Source of the DNA: CANJBX01 sp041487815
Lineage (GTDB): Bacteria; Pseudomonadota; Alphaproteobacteria; Rhizobiales; Xanthobacteraceae
Length of the DNA: 13,380 nucleotides
Direction: 5' to 3'
NCBI GenBank assembly: GCA_041487815.1
Contig: JBGPOB010000071.1
Location: 1 to 13,380 of the forward strand
Position 1 is the first letter of the stretch. Each line of letters opens with the position of its first letter. A model generated the notes under the pieces. The model was not told the origin of the DNA and searched no databases. It saw only the letters and a list, made by a program, of their open reading frames with translations. Made by a program: the position numbers and the translations under genes. Shown here one piece after another: positions 5,890 through 13,380 of this stretch.

Positions 5890-8190
5890 TCACAGCGTGT
5901 GCAGCCGCCTGCCTTCGTGGATCGCCGCCCATACCCGCTCGGGCGTCGCCGGCATATCGATGTGGCGGATGCGGTAGGCACGCCACAGCGCATCGACAAC
6001 GGCGTTCATAACCGCGGGCGCCGCACCGATCGTGCCGGCCTCGCCCGCGCCCTTGACGCCGATAACATTGGTGACACAGCGCACGTTGCGGGTCTCGAAA
6101 TGAAATGCGGGCGTATCGTCCGCCCGCGGCAGCGCATAGTCCATCAGCGACGCCGTCAGCAACTGACCCGAGGACTTGTCGTAAACCGTGCGCTCCATCA
6201 GCGCCTGCCCGATGCCTTGCACCGCGCCGCCGACGACCTGGCCCTCGAGCAGCAACGGATTGACGGTGACGCCGAAGTCGTCGACCACGGTATAGCGGAC
6301 GATCTCGGTCGCGCCGGTTTCGGGGTCGATCTCGACCTCGACGAGGTGCGTGCCGTTGGGATAGGTCGGCTGCGGCGTCCACGCGTCTTCGGTCTGGAGC
6401 ATCTCGCCGCTTGCGGATTTGGCAAGATCGGCAAACGAAATGGAGCGGTCGGTGCCGGCAACGCGCACGCGGCCGTCCGCGATCTCAAGATCGCTGGCGC
6501 CGGTTTCAAGTGCGTCGGCTGCGATCTTCTTGAGATTGTCGGCAAGTTTCTTCGACGCCCTCGCGACTGAGGCGCCGCCGGCGGGAATCGAACTCGACCC
6601 GCCGGTGCCGAAGCCGGTCGGAATTGAATCGGTGTCGCCCTGGATGACCGTGACGCGCTCCGGCGGCAGATCGAGGTGTTCGGCGACAAGCTGCGCGTAG
6701 GCGGTCTGGTGACCCTGCCCGGTCGACTGCGAGCCGATCACAACCTTGACCGATCCGTCGCGTTCGAGATTGACGCGCGCGAGCTGCGGGCCGGCGCCGC
6801 CGCAGGCTTCGATGTAGGTCGCTATGCCGATGCCGCGCAGCTTCCTGGCCTTGCGCGCGTCGGCATGACGTTTGCGGAATCCGGCCCAGTCGCCGACTTC
6901 CTGCGCGCGCGCCAGATGCGCGGCGAATTCGCCGGAGTCGTAAACCTTTTCCGTCGGCGTCGCGTATGGCATCTGCTTGGGCTTGATGAAGTTCTTCTTG
7001 CGCAGCGCATCCGGCGGCACACCGAGATCGCGCGCGGCCGCGTCGACCAGCCGTTCGATCAGATACGACGCTTCCGGCCGGCCGGCGCCGCGATAGGCGT
7101 CGACCGGCAGCGTGTTGGTGAACGCCGCGCGCACCTGCGCATAGCAAGCGCCAAAATCATAGACGCCCGGCAGCATCAGCGATCCGCCATAGGGAATGTA
7201 GGGCGCGAACGCCGAGAGATAGGCCCCCATGTCGGCAATTGTCTCCACCCGCAACGCCAGGAACTTGTTGTTGGCGTCGAGTGCAAGCTCGGCGGTCGTG
7301 ACGTTGTCGCGGCCCTGCGCGTCGCCGATAAAATGCTCGGTGCGGTCGGCAACCCATTTGACCGGGCGCTTCAGCCGCTTCGCCGCGACGGCTGCCAGCG
7401 GATACTCGCGAAATGGGAACAGTTTGGTGCCGAATCCGCCCCCGGTATCGGGCGTAATCACCCGCATCTTTTCCGGCGGGATATTGAGGATCACGTTGCA
7501 AAGAACGTCGCGGATGCGATGCGGCCCCTGACTGCCGAGCGTGAGCGTAAACCGGTCTTTGCTCGCGTCGTATTCGGCGACGACCGCGCGGGTATCGATG
7601 TAGTTTGTCACCAAGCGCTGATTGACAATCGTCAGCGATACGGTTTTGGCGGCTGCGGCGAAAGCCTTGTTGGTTTTTTCCTTGTCGCCAACCGATTTTT
7701 CGAACGCAAGATTGCCCGGCTTGTCGGGCCAAACCAGTTGTGCGCCGGGCTTTAGCGCATCGATCGCGTCGATCACCGCGCGCTGCGGCCGCCAATCGAC
7801 GACAATGGCTTCGGCAGCATCCTTGGCCTGTTCCACCGTGTCGGCGACGATAAACGCGATGGCGTCGCCGACGTGCCGCACCTCCTTGCTTGCGAGAATT
7901 TCGTAGGGCGGCGGCGTAATCGTCACGCCCGGAATCGGGAACATCAGCGGCAACTTGCCAAGCGCGGCGGTATCTTGCGCGGTCAAAACCAGCCGCACGC
8001 CTGGCAAGGTGCGGGCCTTGTCGATGTCCGTGATGCGAAACTGCGCAAACGCGTGGGGCGAACGGAGCACGACGGCTTGCAACGTTCCGGCCGGCGTGTA
8101 ATCGGATACGTAGCGTCCGGCGCCGCGCAACAGCGCGTCATCCTCTTTTCGCGTCAAAGCCTGGGAGACGCCGAACTTCAAATGGCTCAT
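5890..8190 (-). CDS. Xanthine dehydrogenase/CO dehydrogenase-like large subunit (molybdopterin-binding, form II)
   Basis: A 766-residue catalytic subunit of the molybdenum hydroxylase family, which inserts oxygen from water into aldehydes, N-heterocycles or similar substrates. The N-terminal a/b-hammerhead domain is about 19-135 (GAGRYVSD, then RSPHAFAQ), followed by the two molybdopterin-binding domains. Visible cofactor and active-site segments: TGGGFGTK (249-256), AYRGAGRPE (365-373), GQGHQT (491-496), QGDTD (517-521), TGGSSS (529-534) and VKGAGEAGT (712-720) with the catalytic base Glu717. AYRGAGR is the form II motif; true CO dehydrogenase has AYRCSFR, so the substrate is probably not CO. 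There is no Tat signal, implying a cytoplasmic enzyme. Partner genes for the [2Fe-2S] and FAD subunits are absent from the whole window. ATG 8190 has GGTGAG nine bases upstream. The preceding same-strand gene ends 107 bases away. Confidence 0.92.
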   Translation of the reverse strand: MSHLKFGVSQALTRKEDDALLRGAGRYVSDYTPAGTLQAVVLRSPHAFAQFRITDIDKARTLPGVRLVLTAQDTAALGKLPLMFPIPGVTITPPPYEILASKEVRHVGDAIAFIVADTVEQAKDAAEAIVVDWRPQRAVIDAIDALKPGAQLVWPDKPGNLAFEKSVGDKEKTNKAFAAAAKTVSLTIVNQRLVTNYIDTRAVVAEYDASKDRFTLTLGSQGPHRIRDVLCNVILNIPPEKMRVITPDTGGGFGTKLFPFREYPLAAVAAKRLKRPVKWVADRTEHFIGDAQGRDNVTTAELALDANNKFLALRVETIADMGAYLSAFAPYIPYGGSLMLPGVYDFGACYAQVRAAFTNTLPVDAYRGAGRPEASYLIERLVDAAARDLGVPPDALRKKNFIKPKQMPYATPTEKVYDSGEFAAHLARAQEVGDWAGFRKRHADARKARKLRGIGIATYIEACGGAGPQLARVNLERDGSVKVVIGSQSTGQGHQTAYAQLVAEHLDLPPERVTVIQGDTDSIPTGFGTGGSSSIPAGGASVARASKKLADNLKKIAADALETGASDLEIADGRVRVAGTDRSISFADLAKSASGEMLQTEDAWTPQPTYPNGTHLVEVEIDPETGATEIVRYTVVDDFGVTVNPLLLEGQVVGGAVQGIGQALMERTVYDKSSGQLLTASLMDYALPRADDTPAFHFETRNVRCVTNVIGVKGAGEAGTIGAAPAVMNAVVDALWRAYRIRHIDMPATPERVWAAIHEGRRLHTL

Positions 8191-8297
8191 GTGGATATTC
8201 TCACCCTTTGTCTAGTCGCGGCCATTGGCCCATCGAACGACGATGTCGATACAGATGTGCGCCTGCTCGCCACAATCAATAGTCATGGCATCGGCAA

Positions 8298-8891
8298 TCA
8301 AATCCCCGTCACAAACCGGGCCATGATGACAATCGTTGCAACCTGCATCGCCCCTTGCACCGCCACCGCGTAGAAGAACCGCCGCATGACACGCCCGATC
8401 TTTTCATGGTCCGGCGCGGGCTTTTGCAATTGAATGCATACCCATAAGTTTGTCGGCAGCAGATAACCGGTGCCTTGGAGTGTCATCAGCACAACCAGCG
8501 TCAATGCCGCGGCGACCCAGCCGTAGTCGGGCCATGGCAGATCGGTGTAGCCAAGGTCCTTGGCGAGGTACCAGCCCGTGGTGCCGGTGACGAGTGCGAG
8601 CGTCGGCAGCAGAAACAGCGTCTTCGGAACAAGCCGGGTGATGAATTCACGGCGTGCCGATGGCGATAGCCGTCGCAGAACCGGCCCAACGACAAAGCCC
8701 ATGAACAGGTCGATTCCGGTCCACAGCACGCCACAAATAACGTGGACGAAATTCAGATACCAGCGTTCATGGCTCGCAATCGCCGCGATCATGACGACGA
8801 TCGTGATGGCGACGTACCACAGGTAGCGCCAGCGGACGATTTGTGCGGGCGTATCAAGCCGGGCCTGCGCTTCGGCGGTGACAGTTGCCAT
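8298..8891 (-). CDS. Small polytopic membrane protein with conserved-looking His (CopD/DUF2269-like?)
   Basis: A 197-residue inner-membrane protein with about five hydrophobic segments: 22-40, 45-70, 88-110, 123-146 and 171-193. The second carries FVHVICGVLWTGIDLFMGF (48-66), with His50 facing Trp57 and Gly59, followed by GPVLRRLSP. This H-x(6)-W-x-G type helix resembles CopD/DUF2269-like and related haem- or metal-linked membrane proteins, but I cannot assign a family firmly. Charged loops ERW (42-44) and KDLGYTDLPWPDYGW (111-125) flank the helices. I chose ATG 8891 because GAGGG lies eight bases upstream and the N-terminus is then short and cytosolic; a longer reading back to 8990 would overlap the pump gene. 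It begins 28 bases after the RND pump stop and 107 bases before the hydroxylase start, so it is probably co-transcribed with the pump. Confidence 0.75.
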   Translation of the reverse strand: MATVTAEAQARLDTPAQIVRWRYLWYVAITIVVMIAAIASHERWYLNFVHVICGVLWTGIDLFMGFVVGPVLRRLSPSARREFITRLVPKTLFLLPTLALVTGTTGWYLAKDLGYTDLPWPDYGWVAAALTLVVLMTLQGTGYLLPTNLWVCIQLQKPAPDHEKIGRVMRRFFYAVAVQGAMQVATIVIMARFVTGI

Positions 8892-8919
8892 GGGAAGTAC
8901 CCTCAAGCGAAAGGACGCG

Positions 8920-11900
8920 CTATTCCGCAAGCTGCGTTGCACGGCCATCCGAAGCGGCCCGCCGCAAACCAGCGACCCAGCGCCCGACAATATAGAACAC
9001 CGGTGTAAAGATCAGCCCGAACGCGGTGACGCCAATCATGCCGGAAAACACCGTTGTTCCCAACGTCTGGCGTAACTCCGCGCCGGCACCCACCGCCCAC
9101 ACCAGCGGGACGACGCCAAAGATAAAGGCAAGCGAGGTCATCAAAATCGGCCGGAAGCGCAAGCGCGCCGCTTCCACCGCCGCCTCGAAGTGATTTCGCC
9201 CCGCGGCTTCAAGTTGCGTTGCGAACTCGACGATCAAAATTGCATTTTTTGCGGCCAGCGCGATCAAAACGATGAACCCGACCTGCGTGAGCAGATTATT
9301 GTCCTGCCCGCGGATGATCACGCCCGCGATGGCGGATACGATGCACATCGGCACAATCATGATCACAGTAAGCGGCAGCGTAAGACTTTCGAACTGCGCT
9401 GCCAGCACCAGAAATACGAACACGACGCCAAGTGCAAAGGCAAAAGCCGCGGTATTGCCGGCGCGAATCTGCTGGAACGCCAATGATGTCCACTCGTAAG
9501 TAAAACCCTCGGGTAGAGTCTCCCGCGCAAGCCTCTCCATGATTCCAAGTGCTTGTCCCTGCGAATAACCAGGTGCCGCAGAACCGTCGAGCTCCGCCGC
9601 CGGATAAATATTGTAGCGTGGGACGCGATACGGACCGGAGATGTCACGCACCGTCGTGAACGATCCGAGCGGCACCGTTTCACCCGAGGAATTGCGCACC
9701 CGTAGATTCAAAACATCGCGCGCGTCGAGCCGATAATCGCTCGCGGCCTGGGCCTGAACCCGGAATGTCCGTCCAAACAGATTGAAATCATTCACGTAGA
9801 GAGATCCAATATTGACCTGCAATGCGTTAAATACGTCGGGCAAATTGATTCCGAGCAGCTGCGCTTTGGTACGGTCGATATCAAGATAAAGCTGCGGCGT
9901 TTGCGTCTCGAACAGCGAAAACACCTGCATCACGCCGGGTGTCTGCGCAGCCTTTCCCATCATCGCGTAAACCGCGCCTTGCAGCGCCTGCGCCCCGCGT
10001 CCACTGCGATCCTCGATCATCATGCGAAAGCCGCCGGCATTGCCGATGCCCTGCACCGGAGGTGGCTGAACTACGAAGATCATCGCTTCCTGGATGGCGT
10101 CAAGCCGCTGAAACAGTGCGCCCTGAATTCCCGTCGCCGACAGCCGCGGGTCCCTGGCGCGATTTTCGAATGAATCAAGAATAAGAAACATCGCACCCGA
10201 GTTGGGCGCCGTCGTGAAGCTCGCACCTGAAAACCCGACGATGTTGATCGCGTGCTTGACGCCAGGCGTCGCCAGCGCGATCTCGGCGGCGCGGCGCTGA
10301 ACGGCATCGGTGCGGGCAAGCGATGCGCCGGGCGGAAGTTGCGACGCAACGATCAGGAAGCCGCGGTCTTGCTGTGGAATAAATCCGGATGGCGCCATGC
10401 TGAAAATGCCGTACCCGAGCGCGATGACACCGGCGTAAACGAACAGCATGATGCCGGCGATCCGCACCGTGCGCTGGGTCAGCCGACCGTAGCCGCTGCG
10501 CAGCCGTTCGAAGCCGGAATTGAAGAGCCGGAAAAAACCGTGAAGCGGCCGCTCCCACCAGCGGTCACGATGTTGCGGGTCGTGCGGCTTGAGCAGCAAC
10601 GCGCACATCGCCGGCGAGAGCGTCAGCGACGTAATCAGCGAAATAATGGTTGCGCCGGCAATGGTCAGCGCAAACTGCCGGTAGAACTGTCCCGAAATAC
10701 CGGTGATAAATGCCGACGGGATAAAGACCGCACACAAGACAAGCGAAATTGCCACCAACGCGCTCCCGACTTCATTCATGCTTTTAATCGCCGCCTCGCG
10801 CGGAAGCAGTCCCGCGGCGATGTTGCGCTCGACGTTTTCCACCACGACGATTGCGTCATCGACGACGATGCCGATCGCGAGCACGAGGCCAAACAGCGAC
10901 AGATTGTTGAGCGTAAACCCGAACAGCGTCATCACGAAGAACGTGCCGATCAGCGATATCGGGATCGCAAGAATGGGGATTACCGCTGCGCGCCAGGTCT
11001 GCAAGAACAAAATAACGACCAGCACGACCAGAACGACGGCTTTCATAATTGTATCAATGACCGCGTTGACGGACTGGGCAATGAATTGCGTCGGGTCATA
11101 AATAGTGGCGTACTGAATTCCCGGCGGAAAGTTCTGGGCGATTCGCGCCACCGTGGCGCGCAGCGCCTCGCCGGTCGCCAGCGCATTCGATCCCGGCCGC
11201 TGAAATACCGCGATGGCCACGGAAGGATCGCGGTCGAGGTAGGAGTTCGTCGAATAATCCTGACCGGTCAGTTCGACGCGGGCCACGTCGCGAAGGCGGA
11301 CGGTGGCGTTCGCCGTTTGCTTGACGACGATATTGCCGAACTCGGCTGGATCGGAAAGCCGCCCCAGCGTGCGGACCGCGACCTGAAAAGCAAGTTGATT
11401 GGGCGCCGGCGGCGCGTTGAGCACGCCGGACGCGACCTGGACGTTCTGGCCCTGCAGCGACTGGGTGACATCGAGGGCCGTAAGGTTGAGCGATTGCAGC
11501 CTGTCCGGCTCCAGCCAAATCTGCATCGCGTAGTCGCGCGCACCGAACACCGTGATCGAGCCGACGCCGTCGACGCGCGTGAGCACGTCCTTGATCTGGA
11601 TATTGGCGTAGTTCGTGAGATACAGCGGATCGCGAGACCCGTCGGGCGAAAACAGATTGACCAGCATCAAGATATCCGGCGAGCTCTTGGCGACCGTTAC
11701 GCCAATTTGCTGCACCGCCTGCGGCAATCGCGGCGTTGCCGTTGCAACGCGATTTTGCACCTGCACTTGCGCAATATCGAGATTGACGCCGATGTCGAAC
11801 GTCACGGATATCGAAAAACGCCCGTCCGCCGTCGAATTCGAAGCCATATACAGCATGCCCTCGACGCCGTTGACCTGCTGCTCGATCGGCGCGACGACCG

Positions 11901-12084
11901 TGTCCGCCACCGTCTCGGAGCTGGCGCCGGGATAGGCGCCGGTGACGTTGATGATCGGCGGCGCGATCTCGGGGTATTGCGCGACCGGTAGCCGGAGAAA
12001 ACTCACGCCGCCAAGAATGACGAAAACGATCGAGAGCACCGAAGCGAAGATCGGGCGGTCGATGAAGAAACGCGAGATCCGCAT
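8920..12084 (-). CDS. RND multidrug efflux pump, inner-membrane subunit (HAE1 family, AcrB/MexB-like)
   Basis: A 1054-residue proton-driven pump subunit, full length for AcrB relatives (about 1030-1060). It starts with the typical MRISRFFIDRPIFASVLSI and shows two halves, each with periplasmic porter loops. Proton-relay residues are present: Asp409 and Asp410 in GIVVDDAIVVVENVERN, and Lys946 in ALAAKNAILIVEF. The family motif GxSSETVxxxVxxPIE is seen near 53-68 as GASSETVADTVVAPIE. The central cytoplasmic loop contains RDRWWERPLHGF. The gene begins 17 bases after the adaptor stop, so the pair is translationally close and forms one operon. Together they would carry drugs or other amphiphiles from the inner membrane or periplasm to an outer-membrane channel, which is not encoded here. 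Substrate range cannot be read from sequence. Confidence 0.96.
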   Translation of the reverse strand: MRISRFFIDRPIFASVLSIVFVILGGVSFLRLPVAQYPEIAPPIINVTGAYPGASSETVADTVVAPIEQQVNGVEGMLYMASNSTADGRFSISVTFDIGVNLDIAQVQVQNRVATATPRLPQAVQQIGVTVAKSSPDILMLVNLFSPDGSRDPLYLTNYANIQIKDVLTRVDGVGSITVFGARDYAMQIWLEPDRLQSLNLTALDVTQSLQGQNVQVASGVLNAPPAPNQLAFQVAVRTLGRLSDPAEFGNIVVKQTANATVRLRDVARVELTGQDYSTNSYLDRDPSVAIAVFQRPGSNALATGEALRATVARIAQNFPPGIQYATIYDPTQFIAQSVNAVIDTIMKAVVLVVLVVILFLQTWRAAVIPILAIPISLIGTFFVMTLFGFTLNNLSLFGLVLAIGIVVDDAIVVVENVERNIAAGLLPREAAIKSMNEVGSALVAISLVLCAVFIPSAFITGISGQFYRQFALTIAGATIISLITSLTLSPAMCALLLKPHDPQHRDRWWERPLHGFFRLFNSGFERLRSGYGRLTQRTVRIAGIMLFVYAGVIALGYGIFSMAPSGFIPQQDRGFLIVASQLPPGASLARTDAVQRRAAEIALATPGVKHAINIVGFSGASFTTAPNSGAMFLILDSFENRARDPRLSATGIQGALFQRLDAIQEAMIFVVQPPPVQGIGNAGGFRMMIEDRSGRGAQALQGAVYAMMGKAAQTPGVMQVFSLFETQTPQLYLDIDRTKAQLLGINLPDVFNALQVNIGSLYVNDFNLFGRTFRVQAQAASDYRLDARDVLNLRVRNSSGETVPLGSFTTVRDISGPYRVPRYNIYPAAELDGSAAPGYSQGQALGIMERLARETLPEGFTYEWTSLAFQQIRAGNTAAFAFALGVVFVFLVLAAQFESLTLPLTVIMIVPMCIVSAIAGVIIRGQDNNLLTQVGFIVLIALAAKNAILIVEFATQLEAAGRNHFEAAVEAARLRFRPILMTSLAFIFGVVPLVWAVGAGAELRQTLGTTVFSGMIGVTAFGLIFTPVFYIVGRWVAGLRRAASDGRATQLAE

Positions 12085-12101
12085 GGCCGCGCCCCGTTCA
12101 A

Positions 12102-13295
12102 TCAGTCTGGCTTTGCAGGGCTGGAGCCGGCACTGGCCTGCGGGCCGCCCGCGGTTCCGGGTCCGGCGCCCTGCAGTTGCGGCGTCACCTTTTGACCGGG
12201 CCGGGCCCGCATGATGCCGTTGACGATCACGCGATCGTCCTGACCGAGGCCTTCTTTAATCACGCGCAACGGCCCAACCAGTTGCCCGAGCGTCACGTAT
12301 TTTTGCTGCGCGGTGCCGTCGGCAGCGACCGTGATGACGAACTTGCGCACCTGGTCGGTACCGATGGCGATCTCGGGCACCAGCATCGCCTCATATGGCG
12401 ACGACCCCGGCACGCGGACACGCGCGAACATCCCAGGCGTGAGCATGCCTTTGGGGTTTGCAAATACCGCGCGGCCGCGAATCGTGCCCGAGGCGCGGTC
12501 AATCACATTGTCGACGAAATCCATACGGCCCTGATGGATGAAATCCGCCTCGTCGATCAGCTTGAGCGACACGGCAACGCCGTCGCGGCTGGCGACATCG
12601 TTGCCAGCGGCGGCGCGCTCGTAGCGCAGGTAGGACGCTTCGTCGAACGTGAATTCGAACCGGATCGGATCGATCGAAACAATGGTGGCCAGAAGTGTCG
12701 TGTTGCCGGAAGTTCCGCCGGTCACGAGATTTCCTATCGAAACCCTGCGGTCGCCAATGCGACCGGAGACAGGCGCCCGCAACTCGGAAAAATTGAGATC
12801 AAGCGTTGCCTGCGCGACCGCCGCCTCCTGCGCGGCAACGGAAGCCTGGGCAACGCGCTTGGCTTGGGTACGCTGATCGTAGGTCTGCTGGGTAATCGTC
12901 TTGTCGCGAACAAGCTGCGAGGCGCGCTCAAGGTCGCCCTCGGCGAACGCAAGATTGGCACGCGCCTGCGCCAAATTGGCCTTGGCCTGTTCGAGCGCAT
13001 TTTGAAACGGGCGTTGATCAATCGTGAACAGCATGTCGCCCTGCCGCACGATCTGGCCGTCGTCGAAATGAATGCGGTCGAGATACCCGGAAACGCGCGC
13101 CCGCACTTCGACGGAATCGACCGGAACGAACCGGCCGACATATTCGTCATGGTCGGTGACCGTTCGCTTGACCGGATTGGCGACCGTCACTACCGGCGGC
13201 GGAGAGGCGTTGCCTTGCGCTGGCTGCTCCTGGCCACAGGCAGCCAGCAGTGCCGCCGCGGCAAGGGCGGCAGCGCGTGTTCCATATGCCGACAT
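12102..13295 (-). CDS. RND efflux periplasmic adaptor lipoprotein (membrane fusion protein)
   Basis: A 397-residue adaptor that links the RND pump to an outer-membrane channel. The N-terminus is a lipoprotein signal, ALLAAC-GQ, with lipidated Cys20. Then come the first lipoyl half (EVRARVSGYLDRIHFDDGQ at 63-81, GDMLFTID at 86-93), an Ala/Gln-rich helical hairpin (about 97-165), the second lipoyl half (LNFSELRAPVSGRIGDRRV at 167-185), a beta-barrel domain (about 205-290) and a membrane-proximal domain. The tail is Gly/Pro/Ser-rich. ATG 13295 is preferred over the in-frame ATG at 13325 because GGAGG precedes only the former. It lies first in a pump operon; an inverted repeat about 50-75 bases upstream is a candidate operator. 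The regulator is not within the window. Confidence 0.94.
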   Translation of the reverse strand: MSAYGTRAAALAAAALLAACGQEQPAQGNASPPPVVTVANPVKRTVTDHDEYVGRFVPVDSVEVRARVSGYLDRIHFDDGQIVRQGDMLFTIDQRPFQNALEQAKANLAQARANLAFAEGDLERASQLVRDKTITQQTYDQRTQAKRVAQASVAAQEAAVAQATLDLNFSELRAPVSGRIGDRRVSIGNLVTGGTSGNTTLLATIVSIDPIRFEFTFDEASYLRYERAAAGNDVASRDGVAVSLKLIDEADFIHQGRMDFVDNVIDRASGTIRGRAVFANPKGMLTPGMFARVRVPGSSPYEAMLVPEIAIGTDQVRKFVITVAADGTAQQKYVTLGQLVGPLRVIKEGLGQDDRVIVNGIMRARPGQKVTPQLQGAGPGTAGGPQASAGSSPAKPD

Positions 13296-13299
13296 CGAG

Positions 13300-13304
13300 C
13301 CTCC
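13300..13304 (-). promoter_or_regulatory. Ribosome binding site that decides the adaptor start
   Basis: On the minus strand GGAGG stands four bases before ATG 13295, giving a 19-residue lipoprotein signal before the Cys. The alternative ATG at 13325 has no purine-rich site and would add ten residues (MASRSGYGGS) that are polar and unlike a signal peptide n-region. Confidence 0.6.
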
Positions 13305-13341
13305 GTAGCCACTCCTACTCGCCATCGTGATACATAATTGC

Positions 13342-13369
13342 CGCGACGCAGCCTAGGCGGCTGGTCGCG
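13342..13369. promoter_or_regulatory. Extended inverted repeat, candidate operator of the efflux operon
   Basis: CGCGAC (13342-13347), one unpaired G, and CAGCC (13349-13353) mirror GGCTG (13359-13363) and GTCGCG (13364-13369) around a five-base centre TAGGC. That gives 11 paired positions with one bulge. It lies 47-74 bases before the adaptor start, just upstream of an AT-rich TTATGTAT (about 13330-13337, minus strand) that could be a -10 region. RND operons are often controlled by TetR-type repressors binding such repeats. Function is inferred from position and symmetry; a terminator of a gene beyond the window is possible. Confidence 0.5.
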
Positions 13370-13380
13370 CGATTGTGACC

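Noticed and set aside
5882..5894. TGTGA-N3-TCACA palindrome at the hydroxylase stop codon, like a CRP site or terminator
   Set aside because: CRP sites have a six-base spacer, and the five-pair stem is too short and has no T run; probably chance.
6676..7755. A 359-codon plus-strand open frame opposite the molybdenum hydroxylase
   Set aside because: It covers conserved active-site coding sequence of the minus-strand gene and shows no domain, signal peptide or ribosome site of its own.
5890..8190. Genuine aerobic CO dehydrogenase (CoxL form I)
   Set aside because: The active-site motif is AYRGAGR, not AYRCSFR, and no coxM or coxS genes accompany it.
10252..11991. A 579-codon open frame on the plus strand inside the RND pump gene
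   Set aside because: It is antisense to a fully conserved pump gene, its translation is rich in Arg, His, Asp and Gln with no recognisable domain, and it reflects the GC-rich codon pattern of the opposite strand.
12177..13337. A 386-codon plus-strand open frame opposite the adaptor gene
   Set aside because: Composition is that of an antisense shadow and the minus-strand adaptor has all its family motifs.
1..13380. Defence system, CRISPR, phage or insertion sequence
   Set aside because: No direct-repeat array, transposase, integrase, nuclease or toxin-antitoxin gene pattern was seen on either strand.

Overview
The window looks like chromosomal DNA from a GC-rich alphaproteobacterium, most likely Hyphomicrobiales close to the Bradyrhizobium, Rhodopseudomonas or Xanthobacteraceae groups. 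The grounds are gene content (TPP-controlled thiM-thiE, a stand-alone AsnC-type ligand-binding protein, form II molybdenum hydroxylase, small class II cytochrome c), the strong GC bias, and a GGGCATGATC-type intergenic palindrome. This is judged from recalled family patterns, not a database search. No CRISPR array, insertion sequence, phage gene, tRNA or rRNA was seen.

Left part (1-3550). A thiamine salvage unit on the minus strand, thiM followed by thiE (which runs off the left edge), sits behind a TPP riboswitch whose closing stem reaches the thiM start codon. On the plus strand is a 78-residue AsnC/Lrp ligand-binding-domain protein. It converges with a minus-strand DMT (EamA) transporter, with a palindromic repeat-like element between them. 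Divergent from the transporter is a secreted alpha/beta-hydrolase-like protein with a Pro/Ala-rich tail.

Middle part (3690-5720). A periplasmic dihaem cytochrome c (minus) and a secreted CHRD-domain protein (plus) are divergent. A hairpin terminator separates the CHRD gene from a convergent class II cytochrome c (c'/c-556 type, minus).

Right part (5890-13380). Four genes follow one another on the minus strand in the order: RND adaptor lipoprotein, RND inner-membrane pump, small polytopic membrane protein, and the large molybdopterin subunit of a xanthine dehydrogenase/CO dehydrogenase-like hydroxylase. The first three are closely spaced (17 and 28 bases) and probably co-transcribed. The hydroxylase follows after a 107-base gap and may be read through. 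An extended inverted repeat ahead of the adaptor gene is a candidate operator. No outer-membrane channel, regulator, or FAD and [2Fe-2S] hydroxylase subunits are present.

Most genes belong to familiar families. The points worth a second look are the orphan hydroxylase and its link to the pump cluster, the His-containing small membrane protein, the riboswitch/start-codon overlap, the inverted repeat at the right edge, and the palindromic element at 1581-1627.
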